From assembly GCF_000336575.1 (NCBI RefSeq), contig NZ_AOPO01000018.1, forward strand, positions 23,160 through 87,159: 64,000 nt of DNA, in the 5' to 3' direction. This document shows, piece after piece, positions 37,012 to 45,836 of the stretch. Source of the DNA: Vreelandella titanicae BH1 (lineage in GTDB: Bacteria > Pseudomonadota > Gammaproteobacteria > Pseudomonadales > Halomonadaceae). Numbering within the stretch: the stretch's first letter is position 1; the number at the start of each line of letters is the position of its first letter. The translations under genes were made by a program, and so were the position numbers. A model generated the notes under the pieces. That model saw nothing but the letters and a program-made list of their open reading frames with translations, did not search any database and was not told the DNA's origin.

Positions 37012-37637
37012 GCGGGCTCACTCCTCTGCGTATCCGGGGCAGAAAAGCCCAGTTCTAACAGGGTCTCTTTCCAGAACAGCAGCATATCGCGGTAGAGTTC
37101 GGGGTCATCTCGCCAGATGCTTTGCGCCCCCATACCCCGCATCATGCACAAGGTGGCATTCAGGGCGACGCGATTCTGATGTGAAGTGTGCTTGGAACTG
37201 GCGACTAACTGCTCCCAAATCTGCTCCAAAGAGTCATTGAACTTTGCTGCCAGCGGTATCAGCACTTTCATGATATCGGGGTCGGTTCGCGCATTAGTGA
37301 GGTATTCGAGAGTCACCATATAAAGGTCACCCTTGAAGTGCTCATGCAGCGCTTTAAGCAGGCTGTCAAAGTTAAGCTCACCCGCTTTAACCTTTACGGC
37401 CATCTCCCTTACGCTTTCCACTTCGCGACTAAGCAAGTCCTCAAGCGCCGCCTGCATCAATAATGTCTTAGAGGGGTAATGGTGAACTAAAGCGCCACGG
37501 GAAACGCCCGCCAGACGTGCAACATCTACCGTTGAAGTGGCACGAATGCCCTTCTCGAGAATGCATTCGATAGTCGCTTGCGTCACCCGAGCCTGGGTTT
37601 GGCGTGAGCGTTCTTCTTGATTCTGTCGCTTCGTCAT
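37008..37637 (-). CDS. TetR-family transcriptional regulator within the TRAP operon
   Basis: A 209-residue regulator. Residues about 15-62 form the TetR helix-turn-helix (STVDVARLAGVSRGALVHHYPSK). The remaining helical part would bind a ligand. It lies between the binding-protein gene and the small permease and overlaps the latter, an unusual internal position that suggests it controls this very operon and responds to its substrate. No single convincing operator is seen; an imperfect palindromic stretch near 38890-38915 upstream of the binding protein gene is a candidate. Confidence 0.9.
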   Translation of the reverse strand: MTKRQNQEERSRQTQARVTQATIECILEKGIRATSTVDVARLAGVSRGALVHHYPSKTLLMQAALEDLLSREVESVREMAVKVKAGELNFDSLLKALHEHFKGDLYMVTLEYLTNARTDPDIMKVLIPLAAKFNDSLEQIWEQLVASSKHTSHQNRVALNATLCMMRGMGAQSIWRDDPELYRDMLLFWKETLLELGFSAPDTQRSEPA

Positions 37638-37657
37638 AGCGAACCCTTATTTGGCCT

Positions 37658-37680
37658 AGGCCGCCTCAATGCGGCGGCCT
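37658..37680 (-). terminator. Intercistronic hairpin between TRAP binding protein and TetR gene
   Basis: AGGCCGCC pairs with GGCGGCCT around a 7-nt loop, 14 bp after the binding-protein stop. With no T-run it is more likely an mRNA-stabilising or partial-termination hairpin, consistent with the higher amount of binding protein needed. Confidence 0.55.
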
Positions 37681-37693
37681 CAATGTTGCAGCG

Positions 37694-38830
37694 TTAATAG
37701 ATTCCGTAGTCAGCAGGAAGCTTATTGTAGATCTCTTCCATGGCCAGTTCGGCCAGTGCCTCTTCGTCCTCGCGATCAACCTCGCTGATTAAGGCATCCC
37801 ACTTTTCGTAGGTCGCGATAAAATCATCAATCAGCGCCTCTGGGTCTTCAACGCCGTACTCATCACGAGCCTTATCGTAGACATTGGCCAAGGCCTCATC
37901 GCGGAAAGCCTCCACGGAAGCCATCAGATCATCTTCGGGCTCGTAGATATTGTTGCCGTGGGAGGCGGCTTCTTCCAGTGCGGCTTCAGAAGCGCCCAGA
38001 TACTGGACAATCATGCGGGTCATTGCCTTGGCAGTCGCTTCTTTGAAGACATTACGTTCCTCATCGTTGAGGCTAGCCCAGAAGCCCGAATTGAAGCCCC
38101 ACTGAGGGCCAGACCAATACATGCCGGTAGGCAGCAACGTGGTGTGCTCGGCAACCTCCCACAATGACCGGTCAATCAAGTCGTTAGCCGCATTAGAGGC
38201 GCAGTCCAACGAGCCACGATCGAGGCCGCTATACATCTCACTGGAAGGCACATTGACGGGCGTTCCCCCGGCTTGCTCGACCCAGGCAGAAACAGTCGAG
38301 CCAGCCGTTCGAATACGCTTACCGCGTAGCTCTTCCAGATTGCGGACTGGTTCGCGGCAGAACAGCACATAGGAAGGCGTGTTATAGGCGCCCAGGTAGA
38401 CAATATCCAGCTCCTCCCACTCGGCTAGCTGAGTGGGATTATTAAGGCTGAAGTCTGTCACCGCCAGTATGCCAATCAGCGGGTCATCATAGTTAAACCC
38501 TAACTCCTGCACGGCATTCGCGACTGGCATTTCAGAAGGCGTGTAGATAGCCGCATGGTGAGCAACCTGAACCACGTTATCCTGGATACCCTGCAGGTTA
38601 GCCCGTGGTGCCAACAGTACGGTGCCGGTATAAACCTCGGGTTGCAGTTCGCCGTTCGAGAGTTCCTTGACCATTTCTGCCCACTCGATGTAACCGTAAC
38701 GGGAGTGGGGATGTTGTTGGTCGTAGAACGAATTGGCAATAAAGGAAGTTGCGGCATGGGCCGAAGAAGCAACAACAGGCAAGACCAGCGCTCCAACGGC
38801 GAGTGTCAGCGTATTACGAGTGAAGTTCAT
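37694..38830 (-). CDS. TRAP transporter solute-binding protein (DctP family)
   Basis: A 378-residue periplasmic binding protein. Signal peptide: MNFTRNTLTLAVGALVLP followed by a cut near AHA-AT. The mature protein has the DctP layout, with LRGKRIRTAGSTVSAWVEQAGG (the substrate carboxylate-binding arginine lies in this type of motif) and SEMYSGLDRGSLDCASNA. It captures the organic-acid ligand for DctQM. First gene of the operon, with the hairpin right after it. The ligand is not predictable by eye. Confidence 0.92.
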   Translation of the reverse strand: MNFTRNTLTLAVGALVLPVVASSAHAATSFIANSFYDQQHPHSRYGYIEWAEMVKELSNGELQPEVYTGTVLLAPRANLQGIQDNVVQVAHHAAIYTPSEMPVANAVQELGFNYDDPLIGILAVTDFSLNNPTQLAEWEELDIVYLGAYNTPSYVLFCREPVRNLEELRGKRIRTAGSTVSAWVEQAGGTPVNVPSSEMYSGLDRGSLDCASNAANDLIDRSLWEVAEHTTLLPTGMYWSGPQWGFNSGFWASLNDEERNVFKEATAKAMTRMIVQYLGASEAALEEAASHGNNIYEPEDDLMASVEAFRDEALANVYDKARDEYGVEDPEALIDDFIATYEKWDALISEVDREDEEALAELAMEEIYNKLPADYGIY

Positions 38831-38951
38831 ATAGTTTCCTGGGCCGATTTAATCGGCTGTTTTTTTCTGTTGTATTGTTTCATCTTGTTGACACGTCACC
38901 AGCTGTGGCGCGTGCACATAATTCAATCTAGACTTCAAATAATAAAAAAAC

Positions 38952-38985
38952 AAGCAGGTCTGTTTGTTTTTGATACGACCTGCTT
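38952..38985. promoter_or_regulatory. Inverted repeat upstream of second azlC, candidate operator
   Basis: AAGCAGGTC and its exact complement GACCTGCTT separated by 16 bp, ending 19 bp before the azlC ATG, in the region divergent to the TRAP operon. It could be bound by the neighbouring TetR protein or form a hairpin in the leader; the sequence alone does not decide. Confidence 0.45.
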
Positions 38986-39004
38986 CGCATAGAAAGGTTA
39001 AGCA

Positions 39005-39727
39005 ATGAAAATAAAAGAAAATCCTACTCGGCTGGATATTGCGGGTACCTGGCGAGGGATTCGCATGATGCTGCCTTTAGCGGTTTTTACGATCGCGTTT
39101 GGATTGGCGTTTGGCGTAGCCGCCGTGCACCAAGGGTTGGCCGGCTGGGAAGCGATGCTAATGAGCCTGTTTGTCTTCGCGGCTCCATCGCAATTTGCTG
39201 CCCTAGAGATGTGGCATTCGCCTCTGCCACTGCTTGCTCTGGCAGCGGTCACACTCGCGATTCATACCCGGCATATGCTAATGAGTGCGGCGCTCTATCC
39301 CTGGCTCAAGGCGTTACCTCAACGCCAGCAATTCGCTATGGTGATTCTGCTAACCGACTCCAACTGGGCAATGGCGCTGGGAGAGTATCAGCGCGGCGAG
39401 CGAAACCTGGGCATTCTTCTAGGTGGCGGGATAGCGCTATGGGGAGCCTGGGTCGCGGGCACCGCAATAGGGTTAGCCTTTGGCGGAGGCATTACCGAGC
39501 CTGAACGCTTCGGCCTTGATGTGATCATGCTGTGCTTTCTGTTGATGATCGTTGTAGGTGGAAACCCAAGAGCGGCAATGGCCCTACCCTGGCTGGCAGC
39601 AGCGGCTAGTGCATTAATGGCGTACTGGTGGTTGCCGCCTTACCTACATGTGATGGTGGGTGCCATTACTGGTGGCGTGGTGGCCGTATTATTACCCGGG
39701 CGCTGGTTAAGGGAAAGCGCCTCATGA
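39005..39727 (+). CDS. azlC: AzlC-family amino acid exporter, large subunit (copy 2)
   Basis: A 240-residue AzlC-type membrane protein: PLAVFTIAFGLAFGVAA near the N-terminus, the FAAPSQFAALE helix and the AIHTRHMLMSAALYPWL motif, which match the family. It is diverged from the copy at 19892. It overlaps the small subunit by ATGA. Unlike the first pair it has no regulator in its operon; the nearest regulator is the TetR of the divergent TRAP unit. It may export an amino acid set free by the amidohydrolase, but this is inference. Confidence 0.9.
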   Translation: MKIKENPTRLDIAGTWRGIRMMLPLAVFTIAFGLAFGVAAVHQGLAGWEAMLMSLFVFAAPSQFAALEMWHSPLPLLALAAVTLAIHTRHMLMSAALYPWLKALPQRQQFAMVILLTDSNWAMALGEYQRGERNLGILLGGGIALWGAWVAGTAIGLAFGGGITEPERFGLDVIMLCFLLMIVVGGNPRAAMALPWLAAAASALMAYWWLPPYLHVMVGAITGGVVAVLLPGRWLRESAS

Positions 39728-40035
39728 GCTCATCACCCGTGTGGCAGTCGTTGATAGCTATCATGCTAATGGTGGTAATTGCTTATGGCTCCAGAGTGCT
39801 GGGGCTGCTAATCATGTCGCGTGTGCCGCTAAGTCCACGCGTGCGGCGATTCGTCGATGCCATGTCTAGCTCAGTCCTGATTGCCGTTATTACGCCTATC
39901 ATCGTGCATGGTGACGGCGGCGTTCGGCTCGCGGCCATTGCCGCTGGCACGGTGGCGGTAGTATTGAGAAGCCCGCTGGTATCGATTGCCATGGGTATGC
40001 TTTGCGCTGCGGGTTGGCGCTGGTGGGTTGGGTAA
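39724..40035 (+). CDS. azlD: AzlD-domain small exporter subunit (copy 2)
   Basis: A 103-residue membrane protein of the AzlD family, with helices around IAIMLMVVIAYGSRVLGLLI and VRRFVDAMSSSVLIAVI. The start at 39724 overlaps the azlC stop (ATGA); the frame is open further upstream inside azlC. It ends the two-gene operon. Confidence 0.88.
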   Translation: MSSSPVWQSLIAIMLMVVIAYGSRVLGLLIMSRVPLSPRVRRFVDAMSSSVLIAVITPIIVHGDGGVRLAAIAAGTVAVVLRSPLVSIAMGMLCAAGWRWWVG

Positions 40036-40100
40036 TATTGGGGGACTTGAAAGTTTTAGACGTGCGCAGGGCGTAACTAGAATCAGATATACAGCAGCTC

Positions 40101-40125
40101 CAGGGACTAATTACTCCCTGCTTTT
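40101..40125 (+). terminator. Possible terminator after second azlCD
   Basis: CAGGGA pairs with TCCCTG around an 8-nt loop, followed by CTTTT. Short but suitably placed. Confidence 0.45.
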
Positions 40126-40145
40126 GAAATAGGTAAATATAGAAA

Positions 40146-40222
<77 letters not shown>

Positions 40223-40334
40223 GAAAAGCGTGCATATCATAGCGAATGTGGCCGGGTGAGGCTAGCCCCTTTGCGCTATCTTGATGTCATTACGGCACTT
40301 TATGTGGATTGGGCAGTCTGGTGAGTAGTTCTTT

Positions 40335-40925
40335 ATGCGGAGACGCGCTGTGAAAGCATTGATTGCTCTATTCCCCTTATTGTTGGCGCTGCCCGTGCAC
40401 GCTGACTGGCAGCTTGATCCTGGCCAGTCGCGGGTTCAGGCATCGATTACTCAGTTGAACGGCGAAACACCGCAAACGCATCACCATCAAGTGCGCGATC
40501 TACAGGGAGATATCTCCAGTGATGGCACCCTGCGCTTGCCGTTAAAACTTAGCCAAACGGATGTGCTGGAACGCTTTGGTGAGCTGCCACCTTGGATAGG
40601 CTTGCTGGCGAACACCACCTTGGTGACGCTAGAGGCGCAAATGCCGCCAGAGCGGTTGGACGGTTTGGATATTGGCGAATCCCTGGTGGAGACGCTGACA
40701 TTTAGCGTTCAATCAGACATGGTAAACCAACAGGAATCCGTGCCGCTGCGGTTTACTCGTGAAGGCTTGAACGAGATACGCGTAACCCACGCGGAGCCCA
40801 TGGCGATGGATGGCCGAGCGCTGATGGCCAACAGCACGGTGCGCACCGTGATGTCATTACTAGGCTACCAGGAGATTGACGAGCATGTGCCCGTCACCCT
40901 CAATGCGCTCCTGGTTAATAGGTAA
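40335..40925 (+). CDS. YceI-family periplasmic protein
   Basis: A 196-residue exported protein. The signal peptide has a basic start (MRRRAVK) and a cut near VHA-DW. The mature protein begins WQLDPGQSRVQ, as YceI lipocalin-like barrels do, and ends with ITLNALLVN-like VPVTLNALLVN. YceI proteins bind isoprenoid-like lipids in some species; the function here is unknown. It is monocistronic, with the tRNA on one side and a convergent ABC exporter on the other. Confidence 0.85.
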   Translation: MRRRAVKALIALFPLLLALPVHADWQLDPGQSRVQASITQLNGETPQTHHHQVRDLQGDISSDGTLRLPLKLSQTDVLERFGELPPWIGLLANTTLVTLEAQMPPERLDGLDIGESLVETLTFSVQSDMVNQQESVPLRFTREGLNEIRVTHAEPMAMDGRALMANSTVRTVMSLLGYQEIDEHVPVTLNALLVNR

Positions 40926-40942
40926 TAGTTAATCGGTAGTCG

Positions 40943-42775
40943 TTAAAGGCTACTAACTGCTTCCACATCCCCCGCCTGGGCTTCGCCGGTTTGTACCCGC
41001 CACTGGGCGGCGTAGTGGCCGTTCGCTGCCAATAGGCTGGAATGGGTGCCGCGCTCGGCCACTTGGCCTTTCTCGATCACTACGATCTCATCGGCATGCA
41101 CGATGGTAGAAAGCCGGTGGGCAATCATAATCACCGTGCGGCCATGGGCGATGCGCTTAAGCGAGCGCTGGATGGCCGCTTCGGTTTCGTTGTCCACCGC
41201 GCTGGTGGCTTCATCCAGCACCAAAATAGGCGGGTCTTTAAGCAGCGCCCGCGCTAAGGAAAGCCGCTGGCGTTGGCCGCCAGAAAGCCGCACGCCCCGC
41301 TCCCCTACCGGCGTATCTAACCCTAGGGGCAACGTCTCGATAAAGCTCCACGCCTCGGCGGTTTTGGCAGCGTCGATAATTTCAGCTTCATCCGCCTCGG
41401 GCTTACCGTAGGCGATATTGTCGCGAATGCTGCCTTCAAACAGGTAAACATCCTGGCTGACCAGGCCAATCGACTGGCGTAGTGAGTTCATGCTGACGTC
41501 GGTAATCGGCTGGCCATCGATGAATACCCGCCCGTTTTCCGGGTCGTAAAAGCGCAGCAGTAGCTTGATCAGGGTCGATTTGCCCGAGCCGGTCGCGCCT
41601 ACTAATGCCAGAGTGTTGCCTGCAGGTGCGTGTAAATGAATGTTTTCCACGCCAACGCCACTGGTGGCGTAGTGAAAGCTCACATTGTCGATGGTCACTT
41701 CGCCGCGCACCGGCTGAGCGAGCGGAGTGGTGCTATCGTCTTTAACGGTAATCGGCACTTCAAGTAGATCGAGAATCCGCCGCGTGCTGGCCATGGCGCG
41801 CTCGAACAGGTCGATCACCTGCGCCAGACCGGTGAGCGGCCAGAGCAGCCGCTGCGTCAGGAATACCAACACACCGTACGCACCCACATTCAGCGAGCCG
41901 TTGAGCGCCATCATGCCGCCCACAGTAAAGGTGGCCAGAAAGCCCGCCAAAATCGCCATGCGGATCACTGGAATAAACGCGGAGCTAACCTTGATCGCCC
42001 TTCTGTTGGCGTCTACGTAGGCTTCGCTGGCCTCGCGCAGGCGTTCAGCTTCGCGGTCTTCGCTGGTAAAGCTTTTAATCGTTGCGATACCGCTTAGGTT
42101 GTTGGATAAACGGCTGGCTAAATCGCCCACCTTTTCACGCACGTCGCTGTAGAGCGGCCCAGCTTTACGCTGGAAGAAGAACGCGCCCCAAATGATCAGC
42201 GGAATCGGTGTAAACGCCAGCAGCGCAATCAGCGGCGAAAGCACAAAGAATACCGCGCCAATCACCACCACCGTCACCACTACCTGAACCATCGCGTTGG
42301 CGCCACCGTCCAGAAAGCGCTCGAGCTGATTAACGTCGTCGTTCATGGTGGCCACGAGCTGGCCGGAGCTTCTTGATTCAAAGAACGCCATATCCAACCG
42401 CTGAGCATGCTCATAGGTATCCTGGCGCATATCCGCTTGTAAACGTTGGGCTAAGTTGCGCCATAGGATTTGAAACAGGTACTCAAACAGTGACTCCCCC
42501 GCCCAGATAACAAACGTCAGCACCGCTAGCATGGTGATCTGCTGTTGAGGCGTTTCAAACCCCAGGCTGGCCACAAAGCTCTGCTCTTGGTTGACCACTA
42601 CATCAATGGCGACACCAATCAGAATTTCTGGGGCGATATCAAACAGCTTATTGATAATCGAGCAGGCGGTGGCGGCAATGATGCGCCGACGATAGCCTTT
42701 GGCGTAGCGGAGTAGCCGCACCAGGGCTTGAAAGCTCTGATTCTTAGAACGGGGCGGAGAAGGAGCCACGAGCAT
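40943..42775 (-). CDS. ABC exporter, fused permease-ATPase (MsbA/MDR type)
   Basis: A 610-residue half-transporter that works as a homodimer or heterodimer in the inner membrane. Residues about 20-330 carry six helices and the coupling-loop regions (ABC transmembrane type 1). The ATPase domain has Walker A GATGSGKST, Q-loop VSQDVYLFEGS, signature LSGGQRQR, Walker B ILVLDEATSAVD and H-loop IAHRLST. Substrate unknown: drug, lipid or siderophore-like compounds are possible. AAGGA touches the ATG; a GTG two codons later (42769) has better spacing. It is separate from the siderophore importer behind it. Confidence 0.92.
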   Translation of the reverse strand: MLVAPSPPRSKNQSFQALVRLLRYAKGYRRRIIAATACSIINKLFDIAPEILIGVAIDVVVNQEQSFVASLGFETPQQQITMLAVLTFVIWAGESLFEYLFQILWRNLAQRLQADMRQDTYEHAQRLDMAFFESRSSGQLVATMNDDVNQLERFLDGGANAMVQVVVTVVVIGAVFFVLSPLIALLAFTPIPLIIWGAFFFQRKAGPLYSDVREKVGDLASRLSNNLSGIATIKSFTSEDREAERLREASEAYVDANRRAIKVSSAFIPVIRMAILAGFLATFTVGGMMALNGSLNVGAYGVLVFLTQRLLWPLTGLAQVIDLFERAMASTRRILDLLEVPITVKDDSTTPLAQPVRGEVTIDNVSFHYATSGVGVENIHLHAPAGNTLALVGATGSGKSTLIKLLLRFYDPENGRVFIDGQPITDVSMNSLRQSIGLVSQDVYLFEGSIRDNIAYGKPEADEAEIIDAAKTAEAWSFIETLPLGLDTPVGERGVRLSGGQRQRLSLARALLKDPPILVLDEATSAVDNETEAAIQRSLKRIAHGRTVIMIAHRLSTIVHADEIVVIEKGQVAERGTHSSLLAANGHYAAQWRVQTGEAQAGDVEAVSSL

Positions 42776-42862
42776 TCCTTACTGAGGTGGTTGTAGGCCA
42801 ATTAGGTAGGCGCTAGCGTAATGAATTCACGGCGAAGGCTCAACGCGTTAATGCTTGGGGAG

Positions 42863-43678
42863 TTAAGCAGGCGCCGGGGAGCGGCGCACATTGGCCAGCA
42901 ACGGGCTGCCGGTATCTGGGTCGGTGAGTAGCGTGCACTCTACTTGATAGAGCGTTCGCACCAGGTCAGGCGTAACCACCGTAGCCGGAGCCCCAGCCGC
43001 GATAATCTGACCTTCGCGCATGGCGATGAGATGGTCAGCGTAGCGGCAGGCGCTGGCGAGATCGTGCAGCACCATCACCACGGTACGGCCGTGGTGAGCA
43101 AGATGCTTCACCAGCTCGAACACTTCTATCTGGTGGCCCAGATCCAGCGCGGAGGTGGGTTCATCCAGCAGCAGCAGCGGGGTTTGTTGGGCGATAGTCA
43201 TGGCGATCCAGGCGCGCTGACGCTGGCCACCGGAGAGCGCATCAATCGGTCTGTCAGCGAGTTGTTCAAGCCCTGCCGCCGCTAGCGCGTGCTGCACCAC
43301 GCGCTGGTCTTCTGCTGACCACTGGCGCAGCCAGCCTTGGTGGGGCTGGCGACCAAAACGAATCAGCTCGGTCACAGTGAGCCCCTCCGGTGCGACGGCC
43401 TCCTGGGGCAGTAGCGCCAGTTGAGTGGCCAACTGGCGCGTAGGCAGGCGCTGAATATCGGCGCCATCAAGCAATACAGCACCGCTATCAGGTTTGTGTA
43501 AACGAGCAAGCCCGGCCAACAACGTCGATTTTCCGCAGCCGTTAGGGCCCACAATGGCGGTCACTTGGCCGCTGGGCAGGGTGATATCCAAGCCATCGAT
43601 CACCTGCCGGGTGCCATAACTCATGCCGAGCGACTGCGTGGCAAGAGACGGCATGCTGGGTGTTGGAGATTGGCTCAT
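42863..43678 (-). CDS. Siderophore ABC transporter ATP-binding protein (system 2)
   Basis: A 271-residue FecE/FepC-type ATPase. Walker A GPNGCGKST, LPQEAVAPEGLTV, signature LSGGQRQR, Walker B LLLLDEPTSALD and H-loop VLHDLA are present. The start at 43678 overlaps the permease stop (ATGA); an in-frame ATG lies 11 codons upstream inside the permease gene. It closes the four-gene operon of the second siderophore importer. It is clearly related to the ATPase at 26544 but is not identical. Confidence 0.93.
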   Translation of the reverse strand: MSQSPTPSMPSLATQSLGMSYGTRQVIDGLDITLPSGQVTAIVGPNGCGKSTLLAGLARLHKPDSGAVLLDGADIQRLPTRQLATQLALLPQEAVAPEGLTVTELIRFGRQPHQGWLRQWSAEDQRVVQHALAAAGLEQLADRPIDALSGGQRQRAWIAMTIAQQTPLLLLDEPTSALDLGHQIEVFELVKHLAHHGRTVVMVLHDLASACRYADHLIAMREGQIIAAGAPATVVTPDLVRTLYQVECTLLTDPDTGSPLLANVRRSPAPA

Positions 43679-44802
43679 GTGAAGCTCCGTTGCGGGCGCA
43701 TTAATATCCAAAGTAACCAGGGCCCGCCGACCACGGCGGTAACGATACCGACGGGAATCTCGATAGGCGCCAGCAGCGTACGCCCGGCCAAATCGGCGAG
43801 TACCATCACCAACGCCCCCGCCAGGGTGGCCGCCAAAACAGGCACGCTGCGCGAACTCGCAAGCGACCGGGCAATCTCCGGCCCAATCAACCCCACCATG
43901 CCCACCGGCCCGGCAACAGCGACCGCCAACCCCGTCAAGGCGACAGATAGCAGCAGCACTTCCAACCGGCGTCGCTTGACGTTCACGCCTAGCCCACTAG
44001 CGGTAGCATCCTTAAAACGCAGTAGCGTTAGCGAACGGGCTAACGCCATGGCAGTGGCCAGCCCTAACACCAACCCGAGCATGAGTAATTGCAGTGCGCC
44101 GCTGGGGCGGGCACTGAGCGACCCCACCGTCCATGGGTAAGCGGCATTGGCGGTATCAATGGCGACTCGCGCCAGCATCAACTGAGTTATCGCGCCAAAC
44201 ACCGCGCCCACGCCAATCCCCGCCACGATAAAGCGATAGCCCTGGGTGCCGTTGCCCGCGGCGAGCCCGAAGGTGAGTACCGCAGCGGTGGTTGCCCCTG
44301 CTAACGCCATGGCAGGCGGCGCAATGGAAACACCAAGGCCTACAATGGATGCCACTGCAAACGCTGTCGCGCCATTATCAATGCCGATAATACCCGGCGT
44401 TGCCAAGCGATTGCGGGCCAGGGTTTGCATCAGAATGCCCGCTAACGCGAAGGCCGCCCCGGTACTAGCGGCTGCGGCCAAACGCGGCAAGCGTAGCTCC
44501 TGCACTACAAAGCTCGCCATTATATCTGCGTTGCCAAACAGTGCCTGCAGCACCGCCGTTGGCGCGACCTTAACGCTGCCCAGACTTAGGTAAATGACGC
44601 TGGCAAGCAGTAACGCGCCAAACAGACCCAGGTTAACGACCACCGCACGCTGTTCAAACAACAGGCTGTTCGCACCGTTCCCGCTTCGCCAGGCGAATCG
44701 CCAGTAACCTTGCGGTGGCGGTACGTTGTTATTGCCGTCCGCGCGGAACTGGTCTTCCGGGGAGAAAGGCATAGACGAGCTTTTTATCTGCGTGGTTTTC
44801 AT
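43675..44802 (-). CDS. FecCD-family siderophore ABC permease (system 2, second)
   Basis: A FecCD permease (FepG-like position). I start it at ATG 44802, 8 bp after the preceding gene, giving 375 residues; an open stretch of 57 codons further upstream lies inside the neighbour and lacks permease character. The first 50 residues are hydrophilic, longer than usual, so a start at 44772 is also possible. Marks: LRLPRLAAAASTGAAFALAG, LARNRLATPGIIGIDNG and VGMVGLIGPEIAR. It overlaps the ATPase gene. Confidence 0.9.
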   Translation of the reverse strand: MKTTQIKSSSMPFSPEDQFRADGNNNVPPPQGYWRFAWRSGNGANSLLFEQRAVVVNLGLFGALLLASVIYLSLGSVKVAPTAVLQALFGNADIMASFVVQELRLPRLAAAASTGAAFALAGILMQTLARNRLATPGIIGIDNGATAFAVASIVGLGVSIAPPAMALAGATTAAVLTFGLAAGNGTQGYRFIVAGIGVGAVFGAITQLMLARVAIDTANAAYPWTVGSLSARPSGALQLLMLGLVLGLATAMALARSLTLLRFKDATASGLGVNVKRRRLEVLLLSVALTGLAVAVAGPVGMVGLIGPEIARSLASSRSVPVLAATLAGALVMVLADLAGRTLLAPIEIPVGIVTAVVGGPWLLWILMRPQRSFT

Positions 44803-44810
44803 TAGCGAAT

Positions 44811-45836
44811 TCACAGCATCGGTAGGCGGCGTGCACGAACAACCGCTATCAGTACAGGTGCGCCGCACAGCGCAGTGAGTACGCCCAACGGTAGTTCCGA
44901 TGGAGCAACCACCACCCGAGAGATGATATCGGCCGCGAGGACGATCAGCGGCCCGATGGGCAGACAAAACCATAGCGTGCGACGAATATCAGGCCCGGCA
45001 AAAGCCCGTGCGACAAACGGCACCACCAACCCAACAAAGGCAATAGGCCCGGCGATAGCGGTGGCAGCACCCACCAACAGCGCCACGCAGGCGATGACCA
45101 ACCAACGAATGAGGTTGGGGTGGTGGCCCAAACCAGAGGCCACTCGTTCGCCTAGTGCCAGGGCAGCTAACGGCCGAGCAATCAGCGCAACCATCACTGA
45201 CGCGACCAGCATACTGGGCAGCACGGCAAGCAGGTCGTCCAAGCGGCGGCCTGCCAAGCTGCCAATCACCCAGAAACGAATTTCATCAGCGGCACGCTGG
45301 TCGTAAAGCAGTATCAATGAGGTTAATGACGCCAACAGGCCAGAGAACGCAGCCCCGGCAAGCACGAGCCGGACGGGGTCGTTACCCACACCGCGAAAGC
45401 GCGCCACGCTCAATACGCACACGCAGCCCACCAGCGCACCTAACTGCGCGACTGAAATGCGTAACGTGGCGGCGCTGGCACCCAGCACTAAGGCCAGCGC
45501 CACGGCAAATGCCGCCCCCGCGCTAACCCCTAAAAGCCCCGGTTCAGCCAGCGGGTTGCGTGCCACCGCTTGCAACAGGGCACCAGCAACGCCTAATGCC
45601 ATGCCCACGACAATACCAATCAAGGTGCGCGGTGCGCGCAGTTCCCAGACGATGAAGCGTGCTTCACTGTCCTGGGCACCGCTCAGTAGCGCCAGGGCCC
45701 TACCCGGGCCAACGCTACCCGCACCGATTAATAGACTAACGAGACTCACCGCCACAAGGGCGGTGAGAAGTAGCAGCATTAACGTACGGGGAGTAGCACG
45801 CCTAACGTTAGGCGTTGCAAAACGTGGAACCGTCAC
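44811..45836 (-). CDS. FecCD-family siderophore ABC permease (system 2, first)
   Basis: A 341-residue FecCD permease (FepD-like position), about ten helices. Marks: LRAPRTLIGIVVGMALGVAGAL, VARNPLAEPGLLGVSAG and AFVGLVVPFVARAFAG. Its start overlaps the stop of the binding-protein gene by four bases. With the second permease it forms the heterodimeric inner-membrane channel of system 2. Confidence 0.92.
   Translation of the reverse strand: MTVPRFATPNVRRATPRTLMLLLLTALVAVSLVSLLIGAGSVGPGRALALLSGAQDSEARFIVWELRAPRTLIGIVVGMALGVAGALLQAVARNPLAEPGLLGVSAGAAFAVALALVLGASAATLRISVAQLGALVGCVCVLSVARFRGVGNDPVRLVLAGAAFSGLLASLTSLILLYDQRAADEIRFWVIGSLAGRRLDDLLAVLPSMLVASVMVALIARPLAALALGERVASGLGHHPNLIRWLVIACVALLVGAATAIAGPIAFVGLVVPFVARAFAGPDIRRTLWFCLPIGPLIVLAADIISRVVVAPSELPLGVLTALCGAPVLIAVVRARRLPML

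Noticed and set aside
42811..42820. CGCTAGCGTA as a fourth copy of the Crp-type palindrome
   Set aside because: Only the centre and one arm match, and the conserved AT and GA flanks are missing.
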